NCBI RefSeq assembly: GCF_022899935.1
Contig: NZ_JALJCJ010000002.1
Coordinates: forward strand, 310,001-374,000
Direction of reading: 5' to 3'
Length of the DNA: 64,000 nt
Source: Shinella curvata
Lineage (GTDB): Bacteria > Pseudomonadota > Alphaproteobacteria > Rhizobiales > Rhizobiaceae
This document shows, one piece after another, positions 8,687-16,048 of the stretch; position 1 is the first letter of the stretch, and the number at the start of each line of letters is the position of its first letter. Below the pieces are notes generated by a model. That model saw nothing but the letters and a program-made list of their open reading frames with translations, ran no database searches and was not told the origin of the DNA. Made by a program: the position numbers and the translations under genes.

Positions 8687-9097
8687 TCAGAGGCGTTCGC
8701 CGGGAAGGGATGCTGCCTGCCGGATCCAGCCGGAGAGCAGCGCTTCATCGAGGTCCTCGCCTTCGTGAATATGGAAATAGCGCGTTTCCGCGGTTTTCGA
8801 GGCGACCGGCGGCACCGGATCGAGCGTGGTGCCGCGAAAGAAGGTCAGCTTTATGTATTTCGCAAAACAGTGATAGCTGAGAAACCAGCCGTCGCCCTCC
8901 TTGCCATAGAAGGGCGAGTTCCATTTCACCGCCTTGGCCACGCCGGGCACGGTCTCTTCGACCAGCGCATCCAGCCTGCGGCCGACGTCGCTTTTCCAGC
9001 CGGGCATGGTGGCGATATAGGCCTGGACCGGCCCGTCGCCATACCCCTTCGCAATCTGCGGATTGCCGCCGGATAGCAGTACCGGTTTGTCGCTCAT
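8687..9097 (-). CDS. DUF1801 domain protein, second copy
   Basis: A 136-aa DUF1801 protein with the family signature VKWNSPFYGKEGDGWFLSYH (about residues 57-76) and IKLTFFRGTTLDP. It is only 13 nt upstream of another DUF1801 gene but is clearly diverged from it, so this is not a recent tandem duplication. Biochemical role unknown. It is preceded by AGGAAGGATGAG, giving a good ribosome-binding site for the ATG at 9097. The stop-to-start spacing with both neighbours suggests one transcript. Confidence 0.82.
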   Translation of the reverse strand: MSDKPVLLSGGNPQIAKGYGDGPVQAYIATMPGWKSDVGRRLDALVEETVPGVAKAVKWNSPFYGKEGDGWFLSYHCFAKYIKLTFFRGTTLDPVPPVASKTAETRYFHIHEGEDLDEALLSGWIRQAASLPGERL

Positions 9098-9106
9098 CCT
9101 TGCCTC

Positions 9107-9313
9107 CTAACCGCGTCGTGCACGGGCAATATAGGGCATGGCGAAGAGATAGAGACCGCTGATCAGCAAGAGGATCAGCGGAAACAGCGCCAAAAGGCCG
9201 ATCCAGAGCGGCGGCTGGCCCTGCGTCATCGCCGCGATGTTGACGAGCACGGCGAGCGTGAAGAGGATCGAAATCCAGCGGTGACCCTGGCGGATCAGGA
9301 GGTTCCAGTTCAT
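9107..9313 (-). CDS. Small two-TM membrane protein
   Basis: A 68-aa protein with two predicted transmembrane helices, about residues 12-31 (HRWISILFTLAVLVNIAAM) and 36-57 (LWIGLLALFPLILLLISGLY), and a basic C-terminus (RARRG), so both ends are probably cytoplasmic. No domain recognised. It sits 12 nt downstream of the SRPBCC gene and 9 nt upstream of the DUF1801 gene, so it is likely part of the arsR operon. Its role is unknown. Confidence 0.75.
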   Translation of the reverse strand: MNWNLLIRQGHRWISILFTLAVLVNIAAMTQGQPPLWIGLLALFPLILLLISGLYLFAMPYIARARRG

Positions 9314-9325
9314 TGCCGCGTCTCC

Positions 9326-9754
9326 CTATTCCAGCTCTGCCAGAACCCGCTCGAGGCTGGTGAAATGCGCCTCCCAGCCATAGCGGGCGCCGCCGAAGGC
9401 CTGCTTCTGTTCCGGCCGGAAGCCGGTCTGCTCCATTCGCAGATGCGTGCCCGTCGCGGTCGGGGTCAGGGTGAAGCTGACCACGCTCGTGAGGTTGAAG
9501 GCCGGGTCCTCATGCGGATGATCCCAGCGATAGGTCAGTACCTTGCCGGGCTCGACCGTCAGCACCTCGCAATCGACGCCGCCCCAATCGCCGTTCAGCC
9601 GGAAGGCGTGGCCGGCGACGGGCTGGAAATCGTCGTTGCGCATCAGCCATTCCGAAATCAGGTGCGGCTGCGTCAGGGCACGCCAGAGCTTTTCCGGCGG
9701 ATGGGCGATGTCGCGCTCGACGATGACGGAGCGCGTCACGGATGCGGTGGTCAT
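9326..9754 (-). CDS. SRPBCC / AHSA1-family protein
   Basis: A 142-aa START-like fold protein (AHSA1 domain). The N-terminus VERDIAHPPEKLWRALTQP and the C-terminal GGARYGWEAHFTSLERVLAE are typical. These proteins form a hydrophobic ligand pocket; the ligand here is unknown. The ATG at 9754 overlaps the arsR stop (ATGA), so the two are translationally coupled; a longer open frame upstream only re-reads arsR. ArsR plus AHSA1 is a recurrent bacterial pair, often followed by DUF1801 or DoxX-type genes, as here. Confidence 0.88.
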   Translation of the reverse strand: MTTASVTRSVIVERDIAHPPEKLWRALTQPHLISEWLMRNDDFQPVAGHAFRLNGDWGGVDCEVLTVEPGKVLTYRWDHPHEDPAFNLTSVVSFTLTPTATGTHLRMEQTGFRPEQKQAFGGARYGWEAHFTSLERVLAELE

Positions 9755-10083
9755 TGATCCATTCTCCTCAGCAAATTTTCGAGATCGTCGAAGCGCTGCT
9801 CCCAGAACCGCGCCATCTGGCTGGTCCAGTCGACCAGCGGGGTGAGTGCGCCAAGCTGCGCGCTGTAATGCGTCTGGCGTCCCTCGTGGCGATCGCGCAC
9901 GAGGCCGGCCTGTTTGAGCAGGCCGAGATGTTTGGAGACGACCGGCTGCGAAACGCCGGCCTGCGCCGTCAGCGCCCCCACCGTCTTTTCCCCCTCGCGG
10001 CACAGACGCTCGAAGAGCGCGCGCCGCGTCGGATCCGCAAGCGTGCGGAACAGCATGTCATGGGCTTCCGCCATTAGATCCAT
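9751..10083 (-). CDS. ArsR-family transcriptional regulator
   Basis: A 110-aa winged-helix protein: LADPTRRALFERLCREGEKT, then the recognition helix VSQPVVSKHLGLLKQAGL, then the wing DRHEGRQTHYSAQ. It lacks the ELCVCDL-type metal-binding cysteines of metal-sensing ArsR proteins; its few cysteines are isolated, so it is probably not a metal sensor. It overlaps the SRPBCC gene by 4 nt and heads a run of about five minus-strand genes. The inverted repeat at 10108-10123 in its promoter is the likely autoregulatory site. Confidence 0.9.
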   Translation of the reverse strand: MDLMAEAHDMLFRTLADPTRRALFERLCREGEKTVGALTAQAGVSQPVVSKHLGLLKQAGLVRDRHEGRQTHYSAQLGALTPLVDWTSQMARFWEQRFDDLENLLRRMDQ

Positions 10084-10090
10084 ACCTCGC

Positions 10091-10125
10091 TGGCTATGGA
10101 TTTTTATATAGCTGAATGGCTATGA
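10091..10125. promoter_or_regulatory. Candidate ArsR operator
   Basis: ATAGC (10108-10112) and GCTAT (10119-10123) form an inverted repeat with a 6-nt spacer, and a further TGGCTATG lies at 10091-10098, 8 nt before the arsR start. The AT-rich stretch between them looks like the promoter -10 zone. This fits ArsR autorepression. Confidence 0.5.
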
Positions 10126-10217
10126 ATTAGTCAAGAGGGTTTGCTGCTGCCGGTTTGCAATCGGCTGTTGAGATGGCGATGTCGCGGTGTGGGGATGTGA
10201 GCGGTCCACATTCTCAA

Positions 10218-10306
10218 CGTCATCCTCGGCCTTGAGCCGAGGATCCAAGTCATGGGCAGGACGGGTGCGGATGCGTCGATATTCGGGTCAAGCCCGAGGA
10301 TGACGG
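10218..10306. repeat. Palindromic intergenic repeat (RIME-like), imperfect copy
   Basis: Two inverted units, 10218-10246 and 10284-10306, share the core CGTCATCCTCGGNCTTGA with the element at 41974-42082. The arms have diverged (GGCCTTGAGCC against GGGCTTGACCC). It lies in the 250-nt gap between arsR and the pirin gene. Elements of this kind are dispersed in rhizobial intergenic regions; whether they are transcribed or mobile is not shown here. Confidence 0.75.
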
Positions 10307-10376
10307 AGGAGAGGCGGGCGGCAGGAGATGACCGGGGCATACGGGGTCGTCTCAATAATAGCCGCAGGCCTATATA

Positions 10377-11300
10377 TCAGCCGGCGGGAAGCGGTACGAA
10401 TTCTTCCTCGTCGCCCGGCACGATGTCGAAGCGGCCGGTGCGCCATTCCTCCTTGGCCTGCTCGATGCGCTCCTTGGAGGAGGAGACGAAGTTCCACCAG
10501 ATATAGCGCTTGGAGCCAAGTGCTGCGCCGCCGAAGACCATGATGTGACAGCCCTCCGGCCCGGCCTTGAGCGTGATGGCGTCGCCGGCGCGGAAGACGA
10601 GCAGCTGGTCGGCGGCGAAGACGTCGCCCGCCACATCCAGCGTACCTGAGAGCACATAGACCGCGCGCTCCTCCCAGTCCGCCGCCAGCGGTGCAGCAGC
10701 GCCCGGTGCAAGCATCAGGTCGGTATAGAGCGTATCCGTGGGCACGCTGACCGGCGAGGCATGGCCCTCGTACTTGCCGATGATCGTGCGCCCGGTAATG
10801 CCATCAGCCGAGAAGGCGGGAAGCTCGGCTTTCGTCGTGTGCGAAAAGACCGGCGCCATTTCCTCATGGCTGTCGGGCAGCGCAAGCCATGTCTGCAGCC
10901 CGGAAATCGACTGCGGTTTGCCGCGCAGGTTTTCCGGCGAGCGCTCCGAATGCACGATGCCGCGCCCCGCCGTCATCAGGTTGATGTCGCCGGGCGCGAT
11001 GACCATTTCGGTGCCGAGGCTGTCGCGGTGCTTGATCTCGCCGTCGAACAGATAGGTGACGGTGGAAAGCCCGATATGCGGATGCGGCTTGACGTCGATG
11101 GCCTCGCCGGCGCGCAGCAGCGCCGGCCCCATGCGGTCGAAGAAGATGAACGGCCCGACCAGCCGGCGCTTCGCCGTCGGCAGCGCACGCCGCACCTCCA
11201 GCCCGCCGATATCGCTGGTGCGCGGAATGATCAGATGCTCGAGCGCATCGCACGCCGCCGCATCGCCGGCCTCGGGGTCTTTTCCGGGAAAGAAGCTCAT
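10377..11300 (-). CDS. Pirin family protein
   Basis: A 307-aa bicupin of the pirin type. The N-terminal cupin has the metal ligands HPHIGLSTVTYLFDGEIKHR (two His, then a further His) and AGRGIVHSERSP; the C-terminal cupin is more diverged (WEERAVYVLSGTLDVAG). Pirins bind iron and some act as quercetinases or redox regulators; the substrate here is unknown. The ATG at 11300 follows GGAGGGCGCA, a strong ribosome-binding site, which decides against the 59-codon upstream extension. Divergent from the SnoaL-like gene. Confidence 0.92.
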   Translation of the reverse strand: MSFFPGKDPEAGDAAACDALEHLIIPRTSDIGGLEVRRALPTAKRRLVGPFIFFDRMGPALLRAGEAIDVKPHPHIGLSTVTYLFDGEIKHRDSLGTEMVIAPGDINLMTAGRGIVHSERSPENLRGKPQSISGLQTWLALPDSHEEMAPVFSHTTKAELPAFSADGITGRTIIGKYEGHASPVSVPTDTLYTDLMLAPGAAAPLAADWEERAVYVLSGTLDVAGDVFAADQLLVFRAGDAITLKAGPEGCHIMVFGGAALGSKRYIWWNFVSSSKERIEQAKEEWRTGRFDIVPGDEEEFVPLPAG

Positions 11301-11373
11301 TGCGCCCTCCTGTGATTGGGTTTGTTGGGTGCATGCTAGCGGGCAGGCTGGGGTGTGGATAGGGCGGCTGATG

Positions 11374-11389
11374 TTGACGGTGTGGTCAA
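11374..11389. promoter_or_regulatory. Inverted repeat in the pirin/SnoaL divergent promoter region
   Basis: TTGAC-GGTGTG-GTCAA, a perfect 5-bp inverted repeat with a 6-nt spacer, lies between the divergent pirin (start 11300) and SnoaL-like (start 11453) genes. The spacer is too long for an FNR/FixK box. It is a possible shared regulator site; no regulator is assigned. Confidence 0.3.
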
Positions 11390-11452
11390 TCTTTTCCGCC
11401 TCTGGCCTTTGCCGTGATCCGCGCCATATTCGCCGAGAGCAGGGAGACGACA

Positions 11453-11839
11453 ATGACCGGACAGGAACTGGCAGCACTCTACCGTGGCTATATCGCCTGC
11501 CTCAACAGGCAGGATTGGGCCAGCCTCGGCAGCTTCGTCCACGAGGAGGTGCATTACAACGGCACGCGCATCGGCCTTTCCGGCTATCGCACCATGCTGG
11601 AGGGCGATTTTCGCGCCATCCCGGACCTGCATTTCGCCATCGATTTCCTGGTGATCGAGCCGCCGCGCGTGGCAAGCCGCCTGCTGTTCGACTGCACGCC
11701 CTTAGGCGAACTTTTCGGCCTGCCGGTCAATGGCCGCAGGGTGTCGTTCACCGAAAACGTCTTCTACGAATTCGAGGATGCACGCATCCGCAATGTCTGG
11801 TCGGTCATCGACAAGGCGGCGATTGCCGCGCAGCTCTGA
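11453..11839 (+). CDS. SnoaL-like / ester cyclase family protein
   Basis: A 128-aa protein of the NTF2-like SnoaL superfamily: ELAALYRGYIACLNRQDW, then FVHEEVHYNGTRIGLSGYR, then FRAIPDLHFAIDFL and a C-terminal VFYEFEDARIRNVWSVID. The fold makes a cone-shaped cavity used by cyclases, isomerases and hydrolases; the substrate is unknown. The ATG at 11453 follows AGGGAGA at correct spacing. It converges on xseB with a 3-nt gap and is divergent from the pirin gene, so it is probably monocistronic. Confidence 0.85.
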   Translation: MTGQELAALYRGYIACLNRQDWASLGSFVHEEVHYNGTRIGLSGYRTMLEGDFRAIPDLHFAIDFLVIEPPRVASRLLFDCTPLGELFGLPVNGRRVSFTENVFYEFEDARIRNVWSVIDKAAIAAQL

Positions 11840-11842
11840 GCC

Positions 11843-12103
11843 TCACGCCCCGTCGAGCGGCTCCGTGCCCTGCGGCTTGCCCGCGCGGTCGAGGCGGATT
11901 TTTTCGATGCGGTTTTCGGCGGCGGAGAGCAGCGTTTCGCAATGTTTCTTCAGGGCCTCGCCGCGCTCGTAGATCTCGATGGAGCGGTCGAGCGGCACGT
12001 CGCCGCGTTCCAGCGCGGCAACGATCTTTTCCAGTTCCTCGACAGCCTGTTCGAAGGAGAGGGCGGAAACGTCTGGAGCAGGGGCGGCAGTGGAATTGGT
12101 CAT
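11843..12103 (-). CDS. xseB: Exodeoxyribonuclease VII small subunit
   Basis: An 86-aa XseB with the family core [20 protein letters not shown] (residues 15-34) and [19 protein letters not shown]. Several XseB copies coat the large subunit XseA to make the single-strand DNA exonuclease that degrades long substrates to oligonucleotides. It starts 2 nt after the histone-deacetylase gene stop, so the two are one operon. Related rhizobia have dxs directly downstream; here about 3.7 kb of other genes lies in between. Confidence 0.95.
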   Translation of the reverse strand: MTNSTAAPAPDVSALSFEQAVEELEKIVAALERGDVPLDRSIEIYERGEALKKHCETLLSAAENRIEKIRLDRAGKPQGTEPLDGA

Positions 12104-12105
12104 GG

Positions 12106-13032
12106 TCAGCCTCTCATCAGGCGGTAGATATGGGTGGCGGCGGATTCGGCCAGGCCCTGAAGGTCGTAGCCGCCTTCCAGCAGGCTGACCACCCGGTTGT
12201 CTGCCGATTTTTCGGAAAGTTCCATCAGCTTGGCCGTCGCCCAGTCGAAATCGTCGGCGACGAGATTGATCTGCGCCAGCGGATCGCGGTGATGCGCATC
12301 GAAGCCGGCTGAGATGATGATGACGTCGGGCTTGAAGTCCGCGACACGCGGCAGGACGCGGGACTTGAACGCCTCGCGAAAATGGTCACTGCCGTCATTG
12401 GCCGAGAGCGGTGCGTTGACGATGTTGCCCGCCCCCGTCTCGGTCTTGGCGCCGGAGCCGGGATAGAGCGGCATCTGGTGCGTCGAGCAGAACAGCACGG
12501 ACGGGTCGTCGTAAAAGATGTCCTGCGTACCGTTGCCGTGGTGCACGTCCCAGTCGACGATGGCGACGCGCTCGGCGCCATGAGCCTTCTGGGCGTGACG
12601 CGCGGCGATGGCGGCATTGTTGAAGAAACAGAAGCCCATCGCCCTGTCGCGCTCGGCATGGTGGCCGGGCGGGCGGGCGAGCACGAAGGCATTGTCTGCC
12701 TTGCCGGTGAAGACCGCATCCACGGCGGCCAGCGCCCCGCCGATGCCGGTCAGGGCCGCCTGAAAGCTGGCAGGGCTGGCATAGGTGTCGGATTCGACCT
12801 GTTCGATGCCCTCTTCAGGGATCGCCGACATCACGGCGCGCAGATGGCTTTCCGGATGGGCGAGCAGCACGAAATCCTCGTTGGCCTGCGGCGCCTTCTC
12901 GCGTTTCAGCGGGAGAAAGCGCTCGTGTTCCAGCGCGAGATTAATCGCGCGGATACGGTCGGACCGCTCCGGGTGGCCCTCCGGCGTGTGATGCTCGAGG
13001 AAGATCGGGTTCTCTAGGAGACACGTCGTCAT
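12106..13032 (-). CDS. Histone deacetylase family protein (acetoin-utilisation / polyamine deacetylase type)
   Basis: A 308-aa zinc-dependent deacylase of the class II-like bacterial HDAC family. Visible motifs are [20 protein letters not shown] (active-site His pair), [16 protein letters not shown] (Asp and His zinc ligands), [13 protein letters not shown] (second Asp ligand) and [13 protein letters not shown]. Bacterial members act on acetylated small molecules, such as polyamines, or on proteins; the substrate here is not known. All catalytic residues look intact. It is the first gene of the operon with xseB. Confidence 0.93.
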   Translation of the reverse strand: MTTCLLENPIFLEHHTPEGHPERSDRIRAINLALEHERFLPLKREKAPQANEDFVLLAHPESHLRAVMSAIPEEGIEQVESDTYASPASFQAALTGIGGALAAVDAVFTGKADNAFVLARPPGHHAERDRAMGFCFFNNAAIAARHAQKAHGAERVAIVDWDVHHGNGTQDIFYDDPSVLFCSTHQMPLYPGSGAKTETGAGNIVNAPLSANDGSDHFREAFKSRVLPRVADFKPDVIIISAGFDAHHRDPLAQINLVADDFDWATAKLMELSEKSADNRVVSLLEGGYDLQGLAESAATHIYRLMRG

Positions 13033-13102
13033 GGCCGGAAGCTATCCATTGCAATTGGCGAGGTCCACGGGAAATGGGCCAGCGGCACCGTCTTTTCAAC
13101 AG

Positions 13103-14053
13103 TCACGGTGCAAGCAGCAGTTTTCCGGTGCGGGCCGGGTCGCCCTGCCGGGCTAGTGCTGCGGGCAGGTCGGAGAGGGCAAAAACCGTATCGATGGTGG
13201 AGGCGAGATACCCCGCACGGATGCGGGCGAAGCTGCGCTCGAATGCGGCGGCGATCTCTGCGCGCGGGGCGGAATGCACCCAGTTGCGCAGCCAGAGGAA
13301 GGAGAAGGCGACATCCTCACGGCGGGCAGTGACGAGCGCCGGATCGAGCTGCGAGCCCGAAAGCGCGCCATATTGGATGAAAGCGCCACCGCGGCGGATG
13401 GCGCGGAAAAGCCCATTGCCCGCCTCGCCGCCGACGGCATCAAGGACGGCATCGAGCGACGGAGCATTGGCGATGACGATTTCGACGGAAAAGCTCTTGG
13501 CCAGCCGTTCGGCCGTCGCGGCGCTGCGGACCAGAGCGACGGGATGGAAACCGGCCTCAGCCAGAAGCGTGAGCAGCATCCTGCCGATGGCCGACGCTGC
13601 TGCCGTTACGCCGACGCGCTGGCCCGCAGCCAGGCCGAAATGCGTTTTGACTGCATCGACCAGCCGGAAGGCCGTGAGCGGATTGACATAGGCCATGGCA
13701 GCCTGATCGTCGGTGAGATCATCCGGTACGGCGAAACACCACGCGGCCGAGCGCACCAGATATTCCTGCCAGAGCCCGCTTGCGCCGATTGGCAGCACGC
13801 GCTGGCCGATGGCAAGATCGTCCACGCCCTCGCCAAGGCGGGTGATTTCGCCGACGCCCTCGAAACCGGGCACGAAGGGCAGGGTGGTGCGGCTGCGATA
13901 GGCGCCGGTGACGGGTATGAGGTCGGAGGGGTTGATCGCGGCGCGGCGGATGCGGATCTCCACCTCGCCGGGACCGGGGGCCATGCGCTCCGCCTCCTCC
14001 AGCCCGATCACTTGCCGGGGGTCGCCGAAGGCTCTAACAACGGCACGAAGCAT
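13103..14053 (-). CDS. MDR-family NAD(P)H oxidoreductase (quinone / 2-enoyl reductase type)
   Basis: A 316-aa medium-chain dehydrogenase/reductase. The N-terminal GroES-like domain has RRAAINPSDLIPVTGAY and PFVPGFEGVGEI; the Rossmann domain has GVTAAASAIGRMLLTLL in place of the usual glycine-rich AAAGGVG form. The structural zinc cysteines are absent, so it is a zinc-free member like 2-enoyl thioester reductases (ETR/MECR) or quinone reductases. The substrate cannot be decided. It is divergent from the thioesterase gene 22 nt away, so the two probably share a compact promoter region. Confidence 0.85.
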   Translation of the reverse strand: MLRAVVRAFGDPRQVIGLEEAERMAPGPGEVEIRIRRAAINPSDLIPVTGAYRSRTTLPFVPGFEGVGEITRLGEGVDDLAIGQRVLPIGASGLWQEYLVRSAAWCFAVPDDLTDDQAAMAYVNPLTAFRLVDAVKTHFGLAAGQRVGVTAAASAIGRMLLTLLAEAGFHPVALVRSAATAERLAKSFSVEIVIANAPSLDAVLDAVGGEAGNGLFRAIRRGGAFIQYGALSGSQLDPALVTARREDVAFSFLWLRNWVHSAPRAEIAAAFERSFARIRAGYLASTIDTVFALSDLPAALARQGDPARTGKLLLAP

Positions 14054-14075
14054 AAATCGACCCCGGGATTAAGAC

Positions 14076-14477
14076 GTGGAACAGGCGGCAGACATCACGG
14101 TCAGCGAAGTCAGGATACCGTTTCGCGATATAGACATGCACGGCCATATGCACAATGCCGCCTACTATGCCCATGCGGAAGCGGCCGTCGCCGGGCTGTG
14201 GCGCCACCGGCCGGTCGGGCAAAACGATCCCGTCTATTTCGTGCGCAAATCCGGCTGCACCTTCCACAAGGGCCTGCGGCTGGATGACATTGCCTGTTCC
14301 AAGGTCTCGGTCACGCGCATCGGCGCGACCTCGCTCAGCTTCGCCGTGGCGATCGCCTGCGATGGCGCAGCGGTGGCGGATCTGGAGATCGTCTGGGTCG
14401 CCGTCGATCCCGCAACCCGCCAGCCCGTCAACGTGCCGCAGCCGATCCGCGACTGGCTGAAATCATTCCTCGCCTGA
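14076..14477 (+). CDS. Acyl-CoA thioesterase, 4HBT hotdog family
   Basis: A 133-aa hotdog-fold thioesterase. RIPFRDIDMHGHMHNAAYYA (residues 13-32) carries the catalytic Asp of the 4-hydroxybenzoyl-CoA thioesterase/YbgC class. These enzymes hydrolyse acyl-CoA or acyl-ACP thioesters. The 3' end overlaps the convergent GFA gene by 15 nt, and the start is 22 nt from the divergent MDR gene. Lying beside an acyl-CoA ligase and a thiolase homologue, it fits a local acyl-thioester theme, but it is not in the same transcript. Confidence 0.9.
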   Translation: MEQAADITVSEVRIPFRDIDMHGHMHNAAYYAHAEAAVAGLWRHRPVGQNDPVYFVRKSGCTFHKGLRLDDIACSKVSVTRIGATSLSFAVAIACDGAAVADLEIVWVAVDPATRQPVNVPQPIRDWLKSFLA

Positions 14478-14858
14478 GGCGGTCTCGACGCTGAGCCAGC
14501 CCGGCCGGCAATCCTCGAAGGAATGGTATTGCGGCTTGAAGGCCGGATCGGTGGGCTCGTCGAAGCCGCCGATCAGCAAGGCCACGACCGGCTCGTCGTC
14601 GATGGCACCGATGGAGCTGCCGCAGGCCAGGCAGAAGGCGCGGCTGGAATAATCCGACGAGCGCCAGGTCGAGGGTTTTGCACCCGTGCCGGTCCATTGC
14701 ACGCGCTCCGTGGGAAATTCCACCCAGGCGGCGGTCGGTGCGCCGGTGTGCTGCTGGCAGAAGCGGCAGGAGCAGGTATGCGGCTTTTCCGCCGGCCCCG
14801 TCGCCTCGAAACGAACGGCGCCGCAGAGGCAGCCGCCGGTATAGATCTTTTCGCTCAT
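14463..14858 (-). CDS. GFA family (glutathione-dependent formaldehyde-activating-like) protein
   Basis: A 131-aa zinc protein of the GFA/CENP-V fold. Zinc-ligand cysteines are seen in GGCLCGAVRF, HTCSCRFCQQHTGAP and FCLACGSS. Despite the name, most members are not proven to act on S-hydroxymethyl-glutathione. The start overlaps the thiolase-homologue stop by 4 nt (ATGA), so it is translationally coupled and forms the last gene of the bioMNY-ligase-thiolase cluster. What a GFA protein does there is unknown. Confidence 0.88.
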   Translation of the reverse strand: MSEKIYTGGCLCGAVRFEATGPAEKPHTCSCRFCQQHTGAPTAAWVEFPTERVQWTGTGAKPSTWRSSDYSSRAFCLACGSSIGAIDDEPVVALLIGGFDEPTDPAFKPQYHSFEDCRPGWLSVETASGEE

Positions 14859-16048
14859 CCTGTTCCCCCCAGCTTGCGAAACAAAGTCGCAATGCCCATG
14901 CCGCCGCCGATGCCCATCATGGCAAGCGCCTCGGTTCCCGCATCCGCCGCCCGCATCTGCGCGAAGAGCCGCGTGACGAGGATGGCACCGGAGGCACCGT
15001 AGGGATGGCCGAGCGCAAGCGCACCACCCTCGCGGTTGACGATCGCGTGATCGATGCCGAGCGCATCGAGACTGGCGAGCACCTGGGCGGCGAAGGCCTC
15101 GTTGAACTCGATATAGGGGATGGCCGCGGCATCGAGACCCGGATTGCGCGCGACAAGCTTTTCCATCGCCGGAACGGGGCCGAGGCCGAGCAGGTTCGGA
15201 TCGACGCCGACCGTGGCGCTGTCTATGAATTCCAGGAGCATCGTCAGGCCACGCCGACGGGCTTCCGCCAGCGAGGTCACCAGCACGACGGCGGCACCGT
15301 CATTGACCGGGCAGGCATTGCCCGCCGTCACGGTCCCATCCGGGCAGAAGACCGGCTTCAGCGCCGCAAGCTTTTCCAACGAAGTGTTTTCGCGCGGGCA
15401 TTCGTCCTGCGAGACGCGGCCGTTGGACGTCTCGAGCGGCACGATCTCGCCGGTAAAGCGCCCGGCCTTCTCAGCGGCCACCGCGCGGCGATGGCTTTCC
15501 AGCGCAAAAGCATCCTGCCGTGCGCGGCGGATGCCGGCATGGCGGGCGACGTTCTCGGCGGCGATGCCCATGTCGGGGTCGCCAATGGCATCGGGCGCCA
15601 TGCGGGCGCGGCGCACCGGTTCCGGCGCGCCGTCGGGTGTGAGCGGCGGGCGGAAGCGCAAATGGGCGCGGCTGCTGCTCTCGGTGCCGCCGGCAAGATA
15701 GATGCGCCCGGCGCCTGCCGTCACCAGCCGGGCGGCAAGCGCGATCGCTTCCAGTCCCGAGCCGCATTGCCGGTCGATGGTCATTCCGGGCACGGAAACG
15801 GGGAGCCCCGCCTCCAGCGCCGCGAGCCGCGCCAGGTTGCCGGCGCTGTTGGCGGCATTGCCGAGCAGCACATCATCGACATCTTCGGCGGCAAGGCCGG
15901 TGTCTTGGAGGATGCGGCGGAGAAGCGGCGCGGCAAGGCTTGCCGGCTCGATGGCCGAGAGCGTGCCGTTGACCCGGCCGATCGGCGTACGGAAGGCCGC
16001 GGCGATGACGGGAATGCGTTCGGGATCAGCGGAGCGGTTCAAGGACAT
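14855..16048 (-). CDS. Thiolase-family protein lacking the second catalytic cysteine
   Basis: A 397-aa thiolase-fold protein. The nucleophile Cys is present in DRQCGSGLEAIALA (near residue 92), as are NEAFAAQVLA and ALGHPYGASGA with the catalytic His. The C-terminal motif that normally reads CxGGGxG is here GIGGGMGIA: the proton-shuttling Cys is replaced by Gly. A classical acetyl-CoA acetyltransferase needs that Cys, so the reaction may differ, as in SCP2-like or non-decarboxylating variants. It overlaps the ligase gene upstream by 23 nt and the GFA gene downstream by 4 nt. The same gene trio (bioY, acyl-CoA ligase, thiolase homologue) occurs in the Bacillus subtilis biotin regulon (yhfU-yhfT-yhfS). 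Confidence 0.88.
   Translation of the reverse strand: MSLNRSADPERIPVIAAAFRTPIGRVNGTLSAIEPASLAAPLLRRILQDTGLAAEDVDDVLLGNAANSAGNLARLAALEAGLPVSVPGMTIDRQCGSGLEAIALAARLVTAGAGRIYLAGGTESSSRAHLRFRPPLTPDGAPEPVRRARMAPDAIGDPDMGIAAENVARHAGIRRARQDAFALESHRRAVAAEKAGRFTGEIVPLETSNGRVSQDECPRENTSLEKLAALKPVFCPDGTVTAGNACPVNDGAAVVLVTSLAEARRRGLTMLLEFIDSATVGVDPNLLGLGPVPAMEKLVARNPGLDAAAIPYIEFNEAFAAQVLASLDALGIDHAIVNREGGALALGHPYGASGAILVTRLFAQMRAADAGTEALAMMGIGGGMGIATLFRKLGGTG

Noticed and set aside
11374-11389. TTGAC-N6-GTCAA as an FNR/FixK box
   Set aside because: The spacer is 6 nt and the family needs 4; kept only as an unassigned inverted repeat.
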